Source: Gammaproteobacteria bacterium | GTDB taxonomy: Bacteria > Pseudomonadota > Gammaproteobacteria > S012-40 | Direction: 5' to 3' | NCBI GenBank assembly: GCA_029881255.1 | Contig: JAOUMY010000003.1 | Location: 368,732 to 432,731 of the forward strand | DNA length: 64,000 nucleotides | Part shown: piece after piece, positions 28,658 to 38,014 of the stretch | Position numbering within the stretch: the first letter of the stretch is position 1 | Layout: each line of letters starts with the position of its first letter | Translations under genes and position numbers: made by a program | The notes under the pieces: generated by a model | Databases searched by the model: none | What the model was told of the DNA's origin: nothing | Seen by the model: only the letters and a program-made list of their open reading frames with translations

Positions 28658-29494
28658 TCAGTTCGCCGCTGGCAACCACAATAACTTGGCACCCAAATGC
28701 TTATGAACCACACTCGCTATCAGGCCGTGCATCAAATAAGGCAGTTTTTCTTTTGGCAACTTCTCGCACTGCACACTGCCCTGCTGTTGAATACGTTCTA
28801 CATCGCGCGACAACGACGAACCCTCACCACCTAAGACTGCCAGCGTTTGCAATAAACGGGTATTGGCATCGTCGATCGACTCCCATTCATAATTGCGCGT
28901 AATCACATCGGACAAACTGCTTTTGCCCACGCGTTCGGCCTTGCCGTGTAACTGAAAATGGCTTGAGGATTCAGTGAACGTAACAAACTCGTGTTGATAA
29001 ACAACATCACGCACATCTAGCGCCGGCGTTCTATCGAGCAAATCTCCACTCGCCAGGGCATCGCTGAGGTCTTGCCTGTCCAGGGTTGTGTGAGTTGTAT
29101 AAAAGACAGGATAGCCGTCTTTTGCGAGTGTCGACAAATTCTGCCACTGGCTGTAATCATCCACATTGCGACGCGTGGTTTTGTCGTGGGTACGAAAGGG
29201 CAGCTTGAATCGAAAATATTTCTCTTGCCACGTACCCCATTCACGCGCCCCGCTCGAAGCCAGGTATTGAGACATGCGATATTGCAGAAAAACATGACTG
29301 CCCAGATGGTCGCCAAGACTGCGAAAGGGAAACCAGGGAAAGAAGAAGGCGCTATCCCAACCGAGATCAAACACATTGATGAGCGACGGCATATGCACAA
29401 ACACCCACTCGCCGTTTTGTTCGTATATACGACGGATAATCGCGGTGTTTACGAGTTGCTGGAGTTGAGATTCACTAAAATTGGGTTCACTCAT
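28658..29494 (-). CDS. Conserved-looking hypothetical protein, family not recognised
   Basis: 278 residues, no signal peptide and no convincing membrane helix. The N-terminus (EPNFSESQLQQLVNTAIIRRIYEQNGEWVFVHMPSL) is followed by an aromatic-rich block (GWDSAFFFPWFPFRSLGDHLG) and a mixed C-terminal half. No catalytic motif could be picked out. It is the next minus-strand gene after the chemoreceptor, 213 nt away. Codon phase and length support a real gene; no function is proposed. Confidence 0.7.
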   Translation of the reverse strand: MSEPNFSESQLQQLVNTAIIRRIYEQNGEWVFVHMPSLINVFDLGWDSAFFFPWFPFRSLGDHLGSHVFLQYRMSQYLASSGAREWGTWQEKYFRFKLPFRTHDKTTRRNVDDYSQWQNLSTLAKDGYPVFYTTHTTLDRQDLSDALASGDLLDRTPALDVRDVVYQHEFVTFTESSSHFQLHGKAERVGKSSLSDVITRNYEWESIDDANTRLLQTLAVLGGEGSSLSRDVERIQQQGSVQCEKLPKEKLPYLMHGLIASVVHKHLGAKLLWLPAAN

Positions 29495-29707
29495 GACAAT
29501 TCCGTTTTTAAAGGCGGCGAAGCGACCCTGCTGGTTTGTTTACAAGTACCAGTATCGGCGGCATGAGATATTTTTTTACAATCCAAACCGTGCTTGGTCG
29601 ACGGATACAAGAATCGCATGGATTAACTTGATATTTTGGGGGCTATCAATGACCTAACGGTGTTTTATGTATCGAATGTACTCGGTGTATGTACGCCATA
29701 ACACGAA

Positions 29708-31648
29708 TCAAACTTTGAATTGTCCTAATAATTGTTCGATTTTACCGGACATATTGCTCAACTTCTCGCCTTCCTCAGAGACTGTCAGCGCGTCGCTAGC
29801 GGCACTATCTGCATGTTTGCTCCAGCTACTCACGTTGTCGTCAAGTATGCGCGTGGAGTCGATCTGCATCTCCGCCGCTTTTGCGGTGCTCATGGTCATT
29901 TCCGCGATGTGGCTGATAGCGCTAACAATGGCATCCAGGACCTCGTCTGCATGGGCCGCTTTTCCTGCTGTCACCTGGGTATGCTCCAGGTTTACAGACA
30001 TCACGTTTACCGCTTCCTGGGTACCCGACTGAATATTGCTAACGACTTCTTCGATCTCACGAGTGGATTCCTGGGTGCGTTGCGCCAGTGATCTAACCTC
30101 ATCGGCAACAACGGCGAAGCCACGACCTTGTTCGCCTGCACGGGCGGCTTCGATCGCGGCATTCAATGCCAGCAAATTGGTTTGTTCTGCGATGGCTTTG
30201 ATGACCTCTAGCATCGCACCGATGTTTTCACTGCTGACACGCAAGTTCTCAATGACTTGTCCCGAGTGCTCCATATTGGTGGCCAATGTCTTGATTGCCT
30301 CGATACTGGCAGATAGCGCTTCACGTCCCTGACATGCCTGTTCGTTGGCGTCACGAGTAAATGAAGCCGTCGATGTCGCGTTTTGATCGATCTCGCCCGC
30401 CATGCGGCTCATATCAGAAATCGCCTGTGTCACCGCCGCACTCTGGCTATGTTGTAAGTCAACGCTATTCTTTGCGGAAGAAGCTATATCGGAAAGGTGG
30501 CTGGAAGAAGCAGACAAATCTACAACTGTTTCCTTCACCGACTTGACGAGATGCTGGATGTGCTCAATAAACGTATTAAAGTTGGTCGCGAATGCACCAA
30601 ATTCGTCATTCGATTCGACAGGTAGGCGACGCGTCAAATCGCCACGTCCCTGCGAAATCTCGCCCAACATACGGTTAACATTGCGTAGTGGTCGCGAGAT
30701 GTTTTTCACCATATAGAAAGCAACACCGGTTGCCAAAGCGAATATCAATAAGGACACCACGAACACACTAAACAGGTGAGAATTGAATACACTGTTCAGG
30801 TGACTTGAGTCGGAAGTGATCATAACCACGCCCGCAGTTTGGCTACGCGCATCGGTAAACGGGTAGGTGGCGACGTGATAACCCACACCTTCGATATTCG
30901 CATTGCCCTCAAATACAGTGCTATCGCTTATTTCTGGACTGAACTGCTCCATCAATTGTTTGTGCGATGTTTCGTCAGACGACATGACATAGAACCAGTC
31001 ACCTGTCGCCTGAAAGTGCTCCTCGACGCCTTTCTCGCCAACATAAGGGCGACTAATCCACATACTCACATTAGCCGAGGTCGCACGCTGAAAGGCGCTA
31101 ACCAGATAGTCGAGTTCTTCGCCGAGTTCGAAGTGACCGATGACCTCACCATCAACGCGCACCGGCATAACCACGCGCAGGGAAAAATATTTCTTTCCCA
31201 TCTCGATGCCTTTGCCTACCTCACCAGTCTCTCGCGAATGCTGATAGGTCGCATGTTTAATCGGATCACCGTATTTTTTTAGATTGTGCGCCCTCAGCAG
31301 CGAGTGGCCATCGCTCTTGATGAAATAGAAATGGGTGACCGCATAAAGCTTTTTGAGTTCTTCAAATTTGGGAACCGCGACCTCAATCAAGGCATCGCGA
31401 TCTTCGGCGGCAAAAGCCTCGACGATTTCCTTGTCCCGCGTCAATATGCTCAGAAGTTTTTCGAAAGATACCGCATCTTTTTCCACCTGCTCCCAGAAGA
31501 CTTTGTTATAGGTGGCGGAGCGGTCGGCATCGAGAATCTGGCGAGTCTTCTGACTGCCTAAATAGTTTGAAACCAACACCACCAGCAACATCGCAAATGC
31601 GACACCGACCACGAGGGACAATACCTTTCCAACCACACCTGACTTCAT
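29708..31648 (-). CDS. Methyl-accepting chemotaxis protein with periplasmic Cache-type sensor
   Basis: 646-residue chemoreceptor. TM1 is about 6-30. The large periplasmic sensor, about 31-275, contains [23 protein letters not shown], typical of double-Cache (dCache_3-like) domains. TM2 is about 278-300, followed by HAMP and the cytoplasmic coiled coil with the invariant hairpin [20 protein letters not shown] near residue 500. It ends LGQFKV, without a CheR-docking pentapeptide. No che or flagellar genes are in the window, so it signals to an array encoded elsewhere. A sigma-28-like promoter precedes it. Confidence 0.95.
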   Translation of the reverse strand: MKSGVVGKVLSLVVGVAFAMLLVVLVSNYLGSQKTRQILDADRSATYNKVFWEQVEKDAVSFEKLLSILTRDKEIVEAFAAEDRDALIEVAVPKFEELKKLYAVTHFYFIKSDGHSLLRAHNLKKYGDPIKHATYQHSRETGEVGKGIEMGKKYFSLRVVMPVRVDGEVIGHFELGEELDYLVSAFQRATSANVSMWISRPYVGEKGVEEHFQATGDWFYVMSSDETSHKQLMEQFSPEISDSTVFEGNANIEGVGYHVATYPFTDARSQTAGVVMITSDSSHLNSVFNSHLFSVFVVSLLIFALATGVAFYMVKNISRPLRNVNRMLGEISQGRGDLTRRLPVESNDEFGAFATNFNTFIEHIQHLVKSVKETVVDLSASSSHLSDIASSAKNSVDLQHSQSAAVTQAISDMSRMAGEIDQNATSTASFTRDANEQACQGREALSASIEAIKTLATNMEHSGQVIENLRVSSENIGAMLEVIKAIAEQTNLLALNAAIEAARAGEQGRGFAVVADEVRSLAQRTQESTREIEEVVSNIQSGTQEAVNVMSVNLEHTQVTAGKAAHADEVLDAIVSAISHIAEMTMSTAKAAEMQIDSTRILDDNVSSWSKHADSAASDALTVSEEGEKLSNMSGKIEQLLGQFKV

Positions 31649-31681
31649 ATAAAAAACCGGCTAACTGATTAATAAGTAACA

Positions 31682-31708
31682 GTATCGGCCCACAGCTACA
31701 TTTTTATA
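31682..31708 (-). promoter_or_regulatory. Candidate sigma-28 (FliA) promoter of the chemoreceptor gene
   Basis: On the minus strand TATAAAAA (31708-31701), an 11-nt spacer and GCCGATAC (31689-31682) follow the TAAAGTTT-N11-GCCGATAA layout. The -10 matches 7 of 8 and the -35 is weak. It is about 34 nt before the ATG. FliA control of chemoreceptor genes is common in gammaproteobacteria. Confidence 0.55.
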
Positions 31709-31813
31709 CATTTTAATCCGTGTCTTACTCGCCACTTTTGCCTTTTAATTCAAATATGTCGTCGTACGCTTTGATTCAGAAACTCTACGTCAACCGGCGT
31801 TATACTTACGCCA

Positions 31814-32419
31814 ATGAAACCGTCTTACTACACACCCAAGAGCTTTCTCGAAACCAGTATCGAGGTCAAGAAAAGCCGCTTTATTGCGCGAGCGGCCAAG
31901 GTACGCGACAAGGCCGAAGCCAAGACCTTTATCGATCAGGCCCGACGCGACTTTCCCGATGCCCGTCATCATTGCTGGGCCTATCTCCTGGGCAACCCTC
32001 ACGCCGCCTGTAGCGCCGCCATGAACGACGACGGCGAGCCAGGGGGTACCGCCGGCAAACCCATACTCAACGTCATCCAGCACAAACACATCGGCGACAT
32101 CATGGTGGTGGTGATCCGCTATTTCGGTGGTATCAAGCTCGGTGCAGGTGGTTTGGTGCGGGCATATAGCTCGGCGGCCGAGGCCGTAGTGTCAGGCCTG
32201 GCGCTGGAGGAACACCGGGCCAGGGTGGAATTGCAGTTGTACGCGGATTTTCAGCAGGAGCAGTTTGTTCGCCACCTTCTTAGCGGCGTGAACGGAGAAG
32301 TATTGGCAACACACTATGGCGAGGGTGTGGAGATCCATATCAGTATCGAAGAACCGCATCAGGCCAGCTTTTTACTTGAATGCAATCAACGTGGTATCCG
32401 ACTTAAAGATGCCGATTAG
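31814..32419 (+). CDS. YigZ/IMPACT family protein
   Basis: 201-residue protein with the N-terminal UPF0029 domain: KKSRFIARAAKV, HHCWAYLLG, DDGEPGGTAGKPILNVI and VVVIRYFGGIKLGAGGLVRAYSSAA. A C-terminal ferredoxin-like domain (DUF1949 type) follows. Bacterial YigZ function is not settled; the fold is related to translation-linked IMPACT proteins. Divergent from the chemoreceptor. Confidence 0.93.
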   Translation: MKPSYYTPKSFLETSIEVKKSRFIARAAKVRDKAEAKTFIDQARRDFPDARHHCWAYLLGNPHAACSAAMNDDGEPGGTAGKPILNVIQHKHIGDIMVVVIRYFGGIKLGAGGLVRAYSSAAEAVVSGLALEEHRARVELQLYADFQQEQFVRHLLSGVNGEVLATHYGEGVEIHISIEEPHQASFLLECNQRGIRLKDAD

Positions 32420-32453
32420 CCCTTGCAGCTAGGCCCATTATAAAAATCCCGTC

Positions 32454-32482
32454 TTGACATCTAAAGCCATAGTGTCTACAAA
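32454..32482 (+). promoter_or_regulatory. Sigma-70 promoter of the tetR gene
   Basis: TTGACA at 32454-32459 (perfect -35), a 17-nt spacer and TACAAA at 32477-32482 as the -10. The operator-like repeat begins 2 nt downstream, so it would cover the transcription start. Confidence 0.7.
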
Positions 32483-32483
32483 T

Positions 32484-32502
32484 AGAACGAGCGTTCGATT
32501 TA
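32484..32502 (+). promoter_or_regulatory. Probable TetR operator, copy 1
   Basis: Contains GAACG-AG-CGTTC, a dyad with two mismatched centre bases, followed by GATTTA. The 19-nt block matches copy 2 at 33208-33226 in 15 positions (shared pattern AnAACGnnCnTTCGATTTA). It sits just after the -10, as expected for autorepression. Confidence 0.7.
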
Positions 32503-32516
32503 AATGAAGTTGGTAT

Positions 32517-33143
32517 ATGGCACCTAAAGTCACCGAAGAACACCTGGAAGCCCGCCGCGAGCAGATACTCGGGGCCGCGATTGCCTGTTTCGCCGAGAAA
32601 GGCTTTCACAAGACGTCGATGAAGGATATCTGCAATAAATCGCAGCTCAGTCCGGGGGCCGTCTATCATTATTTTGAAAGCAAGGATGACATCGTAGAGG
32701 CCGTCTGCCGCATGGGCGAAGAGCAGAACAGCGCGCTATTCGAACAGACGCGCAAACTCGGCGGCAGTATGCGCGAGCAGGTCGAGTTCAACCTCGGCGG
32801 CTATCTCCAGATGCTCAAGGACCCACTGGCCGAGACCTATCTCAAGGCCGACATCATGTTTCACGCCGAGGTGCTTACCAACGAACGGCTGCGTGAATCA
32901 GGCAAGCGCAATTACGAGACCATACTTGGCCATCTGCAACAGGTGGTGGAAAGCTGGCAGCGTGAAGGACATGCCAATAAAGCCCTCGACCCAAGAGCCA
33001 CAGCGCAGGTGCTATTTGCCACGGTCAATGGCATCGGCTTTCAGAAACTCATCGATCCAGATATGGATCTGGACAAGTATTTTCAATCGCTCAGTGCAAT
33101 CATCATGGGCGATCTTACCCGGCTCAAGGACGGCGCCGGGTAA
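32517..33143 (+). CDS. TetR/AcrR-family repressor
   Basis: 208 residues. The N-terminal helix-turn-helix is visible in ILGAAIACFAEKGFHKTSMKDICNKSQLSPGAVYHYFESKDDI, followed by an all-helical ligand-binding domain. It lies 124 nt upstream of the MMPL operon on the same strand. Both promoters carry the same operator-like sequence, so it very likely represses itself and the export operon. The ligand is unknown, perhaps a lipid or hydrophobic compound handled by the MMPL pump. Confidence 0.93.
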   Translation: MAPKVTEEHLEARREQILGAAIACFAEKGFHKTSMKDICNKSQLSPGAVYHYFESKDDIVEAVCRMGEEQNSALFEQTRKLGGSMREQVEFNLGGYLQMLKDPLAETYLKADIMFHAEVLTNERLRESGKRNYETILGHLQQVVESWQREGHANKALDPRATAQVLFATVNGIGFQKLIDPDMDLDKYFQSLSAIIMGDLTRLKDGAG

Positions 33144-33207
33144 CAGGTTTCTCCCGTATTCGTGTTTTACTCAAGAAAAAAGATAAGATTTTCACAGCAA
33201 CTTAAAT

Positions 33208-33226
33208 AAAACGGTCATTCGATTTA
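33208..33226 (+). promoter_or_regulatory. Probable TetR operator, copy 2 (MMPL operon)
   Basis: Matches the tetR-proximal copy at 15 of 19 positions, including the unbroken TTCGATTTA. It is 41 nt before the MMPL ATG, a position that could block transcription or initiation. Confidence 0.68.
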
Positions 33227-33267
33227 CTGAGAATTAAACAACTTAACGCCGCTTTCGGAGGCACAAC

Positions 33268-35847
33268 ATGAAAAATCTGCTCACCCACCTCAGTCTCTTT
33301 TTCGAGACTATTCCGGATCGTGTGCGCCGTGGGCGCTGGCTATTCTGGACAGCCTTTATTTTGGTGTTGGCAGGTTATGGCTCAGGCGCCGGGCGCTTCC
33401 AACTCGACCTCACAGACGAGGGTTTCTTCAGTAAAGATGACCCGGTACGGGTGGCCTTTAATCAGTTTCGCGCCCAATTCGGTGGCAATGACGACATCTA
33501 CATCGTCTACAAACCCAAAGACGGCGACGTATTTTCTGAGGCCTCATTGACGGCTGTGCGTGGGCTACAGGAAGAGCTGCTCAATTATCGATTACAGCTG
33601 GCGCCAGGACAAAGCTCACCGCTGGATCATGTGCTCGATGTCAAAACCATCGTCAATACCAGCTACCTGCAGGCATCAACCGATGCCCTGATTTCACGTC
33701 AGTTTATCGGTGAAGATATTCCTTCGAATCAGCAAGCCCTGGAAGAGATCCGTCGCGCCGCGCTTGCCCATCCCGACTATCCGCTGTTGTATGTGTCGAA
33801 AGACACCAGCTATGGCGGGATCATGATACGCACCGATCTTGGCAGCAAACCGGTAGTCCAGGCTGGGCAACAGGACGAAAGCCCGTTAACACTGGATGAT
33901 CTGGATGTCAGTCTCGACGCGCTGGATATTACTGACGCAGTAAGCAGTAAACCGCCTTCAGACTTACCTACCAATCCCGAGTTCGAATTTGTCGATCCCA
34001 AACAATACGTCGAACTTTTTCACACCATTGAAAGCTATCTCGATAAACCACAGTATCGTGAGCACCTGCAGTTTCATCCCGTTGGGAATGCTGTTGTGCA
34101 CACCTATGTCATGGACGTGATGTTCGAACAGATCAATAACGTGATGGGCTTTTCCGTTCTGCTCATTATCCTGATGTTGTGGGTGCTGTTTCGCTCCGCG
34201 TCTTCGGTTATATGGCCGGTTGTGATTATTGGCTCCGCATCGCTGCTAACCTTAGCCACACTCGGCTGGTTTGAGTTGCGTATGAACATGATGGTCAACA
34301 TCACAATATTTCTGGTACTGGTGGTTGGTGTCGCGGACTCAGTGCACCTGCTCTCCGGCTATATCTATTTTCGCAATCACGGTCAGGCGCATGAACAGGC
34401 CTTGCGTTCTGCCTACCGCAATGCGGGCACCGCGATTTTGTTAACCAGCGTCACCACCGCGATGGGTATGCTGGCGCTGTTTATGGTGCCCATCGACGCG
34501 ATACAGATTTTTGGTTTTTCTGCCGCGGTCGGGGTGATGTTTGCCTTTGTCGTATCGGTAATCATGCTGCCATTGATGCTGGATATCTGGCGTCCGTATA
34601 AAAAACTCGATGCCAGCGAAGGCGACATCGACACCGCACGTCACCACATCATTCAACGTGTATTGCGCCGGGTCGAACACTATAGCCATGCGCGGCCGGG
34701 ACTCAATATCGCTTTGTTCACCGTGTTGCTTGTCGTATTCGCCTTTGGACTGAGCAAGATAGAAGTCGACTCAAATCCCATGAGTCTGTTTGACCCGGAA
34801 GTATCCATCGTTAAGGATTTCCGTCTGGTCGATGACAATATGGGCGGTACCCAAAACGTCGAAGTCATGATCGATATGGGCAGAGAAAACGGTTTGAAAG
34901 ACCCAGTTGTCCTGAACGCCATGCAAGGCTATCAGGAATTCCTGGTACAGGCTTTCCCCGATGAGGTGATACGCACTAACTCCTTAGTCAATATCGTGCG
35001 CGATTCCAATAAATCGCTGAATGGAGGGCGTTCGGATTTTTATGTGATACCACAAGATCCGCGTGTGCTCGATCAAACATTGTTTCTGTTTAATAACGCC
35101 AATCCCTCGGACAGACGTCTGGTGGTCTCCGACGATTATCGTCTGGCGCACATCAGCGCGAGTTTTGCCAATGTTGGGTCGAAACGCTATATCGAAGTCC
35201 TGAACGCAATTGAGCCCGAACTGGAAACCTTGTTCGAACCCTTGCGTGCGCAATATCCTTCCATGAAGATCACCTTGACCGGCGGCATGACGATATACGC
35301 CAAACTGCTCGATATGTTGAGCTGGTCCCAGGTGAAAGGTTTTGGCCTCGCCCTGTTGATGATTACGGTGTTGCTGTTTGTTGTGTTTTCGTCTTACAAG
35401 CTGGGCTTGATCGCTATTTATCCTAACATTTTCCCGCTGGTGGTGATGTTTGGTTTGATGGGGTATCTCGGTATCGCGCTAGACGTCGACACGCTTATCG
35501 TCGCACCTTTGATGATTGGTATCGTGGTAGACGACACCATACACTTTATGAATCATTATCGCGCTGAAGTACAAAAACACGGTGATGTGTATAAAGGTAT
35601 ACAGATCGCTTTCCGCGAAGTTGGGCAGGCGATCGCCTTTACCTCCATCATACTGGCGGTGTCTTTTCTGGCCATGGCCTGGCTCGATCATCAGGGCCTG
35701 AAGAATTTCGGCATACTGAGCTCGATCACTATCATTACAGCCTTGCTGGCGGAACTGTTTCTGTTGCCCGCCCTGTTAGTGAAAATGAATGCCGACATGG
35801 GAAAACAAACGCGCACCGGGGCATCACCGGCAGGCGCTACCGTATAG
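33268..35847 (+). CDS. MMPL/RND-superfamily transporter
   Basis: 859-residue inner-membrane protein with the duplicated RND layout: TM1 near the N-terminus (about 25-42), a large periplasmic loop to about 285, and helices 2-6 (about 290-450) with VVGVADSVHLLSGYIYF. A second loop and second helix bundle follow (about 690-845), containing MIGIVVDDTIHFMNHYRAEV. The conserved Asp in each transmembrane block supports proton-coupled transport. It resembles the MMPL/sterol-sensing-like exporters of lipids. A GGAGG ribosome-binding site precedes the ATG. The downstream LolA-like and outer-membrane genes suggest an envelope lipid-trafficking route. Confidence 0.92.
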   Translation: MKNLLTHLSLFFETIPDRVRRGRWLFWTAFILVLAGYGSGAGRFQLDLTDEGFFSKDDPVRVAFNQFRAQFGGNDDIYIVYKPKDGDVFSEASLTAVRGLQEELLNYRLQLAPGQSSPLDHVLDVKTIVNTSYLQASTDALISRQFIGEDIPSNQQALEEIRRAALAHPDYPLLYVSKDTSYGGIMIRTDLGSKPVVQAGQQDESPLTLDDLDVSLDALDITDAVSSKPPSDLPTNPEFEFVDPKQYVELFHTIESYLDKPQYREHLQFHPVGNAVVHTYVMDVMFEQINNVMGFSVLLIILMLWVLFRSASSVIWPVVIIGSASLLTLATLGWFELRMNMMVNITIFLVLVVGVADSVHLLSGYIYFRNHGQAHEQALRSAYRNAGTAILLTSVTTAMGMLALFMVPIDAIQIFGFSAAVGVMFAFVVSVIMLPLMLDIWRPYKKLDASEGDIDTARHHIIQRVLRRVEHYSHARPGLNIALFTVLLVVFAFGLSKIEVDSNPMSLFDPEVSIVKDFRLVDDNMGGTQNVEVMIDMGRENGLKDPVVLNAMQGYQEFLVQAFPDEVIRTNSLVNIVRDSNKSLNGGRSDFYVIPQDPRVLDQTLFLFNNANPSDRRLVVSDDYRLAHISASFANVGSKRYIEVLNAIEPELETLFEPLRAQYPSMKITLTGGMTIYAKLLDMLSWSQVKGFGLALLMITVLLFVVFSSYKLGLIAIYPNIFPLVVMFGLMGYLGIALDVDTLIVAPLMIGIVVDDTIHFMNHYRAEVQKHGDVYKGIQIAFREVGQAIAFTSIILAVSFLAMAWLDHQGLKNFGILSSITIITALLAELFLLPALLVKMNADMGKQTRTGASPAGATV

Positions 35848-35858
35848 GAGAGAATAAA

Positions 35859-36722
35859 GTGAAGAAATTTATATCTATCGTTTTTTTGAGTTTTCTGATC
35901 AGTCCGATCACGTATGCCCAGAGCGCGCGCGACATCGTACAACAGGCCAACGATAGGGACGACGGAAAATCGCAGTTCTCACGACAGACGATTGCTACCT
36001 GTAAATACGCGATCAAAGATCGCCGTATTAGCTGTGTCGAATCACCGCGCAGAAAAACGCTTGAGGCCGTCAGCAAAGACTATGGCAAACGCGGTAAAGA
36101 CAAAAAGTCGGTAATGATTATCCTCGAACCACCATCAGAGCGGGGCATCGGATTCTTGCAGTTCGACTATGACGAAGCTGGCAAGGACTCCGATCAGTGG
36201 ATGTATTTGTCTGCATTGGGCAAGGTTAAGCGTGTGGTGTCTGGCGACGAGGACGCGCCCAAAACCGGCACCTTATTCGGGTCTGAGTTCAGCTACGAAG
36301 ATACCGAGCAGCGACACATCGATGACTTCACCTACACCATCGTGAAAGAAGAAAGCTACCAGGGACGCGACTGTTGGGTCATCGAGTCCAGACCCACCGC
36401 GAGTTACGCGCGCAAAAGCAATTACTCGCGCTCGGAACAGTGGATAGACAAGGAACGCTTGCTCATGCTCAAGGCCAATATGTATGACAGACGCGGGCAA
36501 CTGATCAAACAAATGGTGCAGACCGATTTTGTGCAACAAGACGGTATCTGGATAGCGCGCAAGATGAATATGAATAACGTGCAGAGCCAGCGCATCAGCA
36601 CCATGAAACTGGAAAACATCGCATTGAATATTCCGGTCGAAGACCAGCTGATGTCGCAGCGAACCTTGACCGATGGCGTGTTTCGCGAACAACGTCTGTC
36701 GACACTGAGAAGCACTAAATGA
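35859..36722 (+). CDS. LolA-like outer-membrane lipoprotein-sorting family protein
   Basis: 287 residues with an N-terminal signal peptide (MKKFISIVFLSFLISPITYA). The mature protein resembles the LolA-like proteins found beside MMPL pumps: segments GIGFLQFDYDEAGKDSDQWMYLSALGKVKRV, GTLFGSEFSYED and RKSNYSRSEQWIDKERLLMLKANMYD. It probably binds a hydrophobic cargo in the periplasm and passes it between the pump and outer membrane. It starts 11 nt after the pump and overlaps the next gene by 4 nt. Confidence 0.87.
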   Translation: MKKFISIVFLSFLISPITYAQSARDIVQQANDRDDGKSQFSRQTIATCKYAIKDRRISCVESPRRKTLEAVSKDYGKRGKDKKSVMIILEPPSERGIGFLQFDYDEAGKDSDQWMYLSALGKVKRVVSGDEDAPKTGTLFGSEFSYEDTEQRHIDDFTYTIVKEESYQGRDCWVIESRPTASYARKSNYSRSEQWIDKERLLMLKANMYDRRGQLIKQMVQTDFVQQDGIWIARKMNMNNVQSQRISTMKLENIALNIPVEDQLMSQRTLTDGVFREQRLSTLRSTK

Positions 36723-37984
36723 GTTACACAAATATATCCGGTGTCGTGGTTTTGGCTTTTTTCCTCGGAAGCAAACTCGTATTAGCGCAGGATGAACCGG
36801 TGGACGCGATGCTGGATTTCGAGGTGCCGACGGGAGAACCTGTTGCCGACACGCCAACGGAAAGCACGCCAACGCCAGTCGCCAAGGCGATGGACAATCT
36901 GCGTTTTGATTTTGCTTTTCGCTTGGGCAGTAACAAGGATCTAGACATTAACAGCCATCGCTTCGACAGCCGCCTGATCTGGCAAGGCCTGCTCGGCAAG
37001 CGTTTGTTTACCGAACTCGACGGCAAGCTCGTGTTACGTGGCCCGGGAGACCAGCAACTCGAAGCCGACCAGGACGTCAACGCGCAGCTAAAACTGAACA
37101 AGCTTTCGGTGCAAACCAATCTTGGTCCGCTCAGCGCCAAGCTGGGGTTTGAAACGATCACCTGGGGAGAGATGGACACTGTCGGCATCGTCGATGTACT
37201 CAGCCCCTGGGACTATACCGAGAACGCATTTACCGCGCCGGAAGATGCGCGTATCGGACAAGCCCTGCTTAGCACCGATTTGTATCTCAAGGATACGCGC
37301 CTGAATGTCGTGTTTAATCCGTTTCCGCAGACCAGTCTTTTTCCTGCGGGAACGGCTGCGAGTTTATCCACTGTCGACAATGAGTATGAATTGGCCGCAC
37401 GCGTAAAATACAATTACGGCCCTGGCGATGTCGCGCTGTATGCCGCACGTGTGGTCAGCGACAATCCGGTTCTGGAAAACTTTACCACCCTCACCTACCC
37501 GGCTTATCACATGCTAGCCGGGAGTATTAACATCGCCAGGGGTAGTTTTCTGTGGAAGAGCGAAGGTGCCTATAAAAAGGATTTGCCTCTTTCACCGGGC
37601 ACTGCGTTAAAAGCCGATGTCCTCCAGGGCGCGTTAGGATTCGATTACAACCCGGGAAATTCTCACGCGCTCACGCTTGAAGCAAGTGCGCAATATGTAT
37701 TGTCGGATACCGCACAACTACCCGGCGTACAAACCCTGAGCACTAGCGTCAACCTGCGTTGGTCAAAAAATTTTCTACACGACACTTTGATGCTGGTTGG
37801 CTTCGGTAGTTACCAATTGGACTACGGTGATATTGTCGCGGCGATGGCGGTTCAATACGCGATTAACGACTATTGGAAATTACAGATGAACGCAACTCTG
37901 TTTGAGATTCCAGACACCAATTCCCCACAAAAACTCGCCGATGATTTTGACTCCATCAATATTGGCGTTTCATTGTCGATTTAA
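36719..37984 (+). CDS. Outer-membrane beta-barrel protein of the MMPL operon
   Basis: 421 residues, signal peptide about 1-22 (cleavage near LVLA-QDEP), an acidic/Pro-Thr linker (DTPTESTPTPVA), then a long series of amphipathic strands. The ending FDSINIGVSLSI fits a barrel. The segment GFETITWGEMDTVGIVDVLSPWDYTE is characteristic of DUF1302-type proteins encoded with MMPL/LolA-like pairs. The ATG overlaps the preceding stop (ATGA), indicating translational coupling. A channel or acceptor role is inferred. Confidence 0.82.
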   Translation: MSYTNISGVVVLAFFLGSKLVLAQDEPVDAMLDFEVPTGEPVADTPTESTPTPVAKAMDNLRFDFAFRLGSNKDLDINSHRFDSRLIWQGLLGKRLFTELDGKLVLRGPGDQQLEADQDVNAQLKLNKLSVQTNLGPLSAKLGFETITWGEMDTVGIVDVLSPWDYTENAFTAPEDARIGQALLSTDLYLKDTRLNVVFNPFPQTSLFPAGTAASLSTVDNEYELAARVKYNYGPGDVALYAARVVSDNPVLENFTTLTYPAYHMLAGSINIARGSFLWKSEGAYKKDLPLSPGTALKADVLQGALGFDYNPGNSHALTLEASAQYVLSDTAQLPGVQTLSTSVNLRWSKNFLHDTLMLVGFGSYQLDYGDIVAAMAVQYAINDYWKLQMNATLFEIPDTNSPQKLADDFDSINIGVSLSI

Positions 37985-38014
37985 TCGGATTTATTTCAGA
38001 TGAGAGAAACCGGT

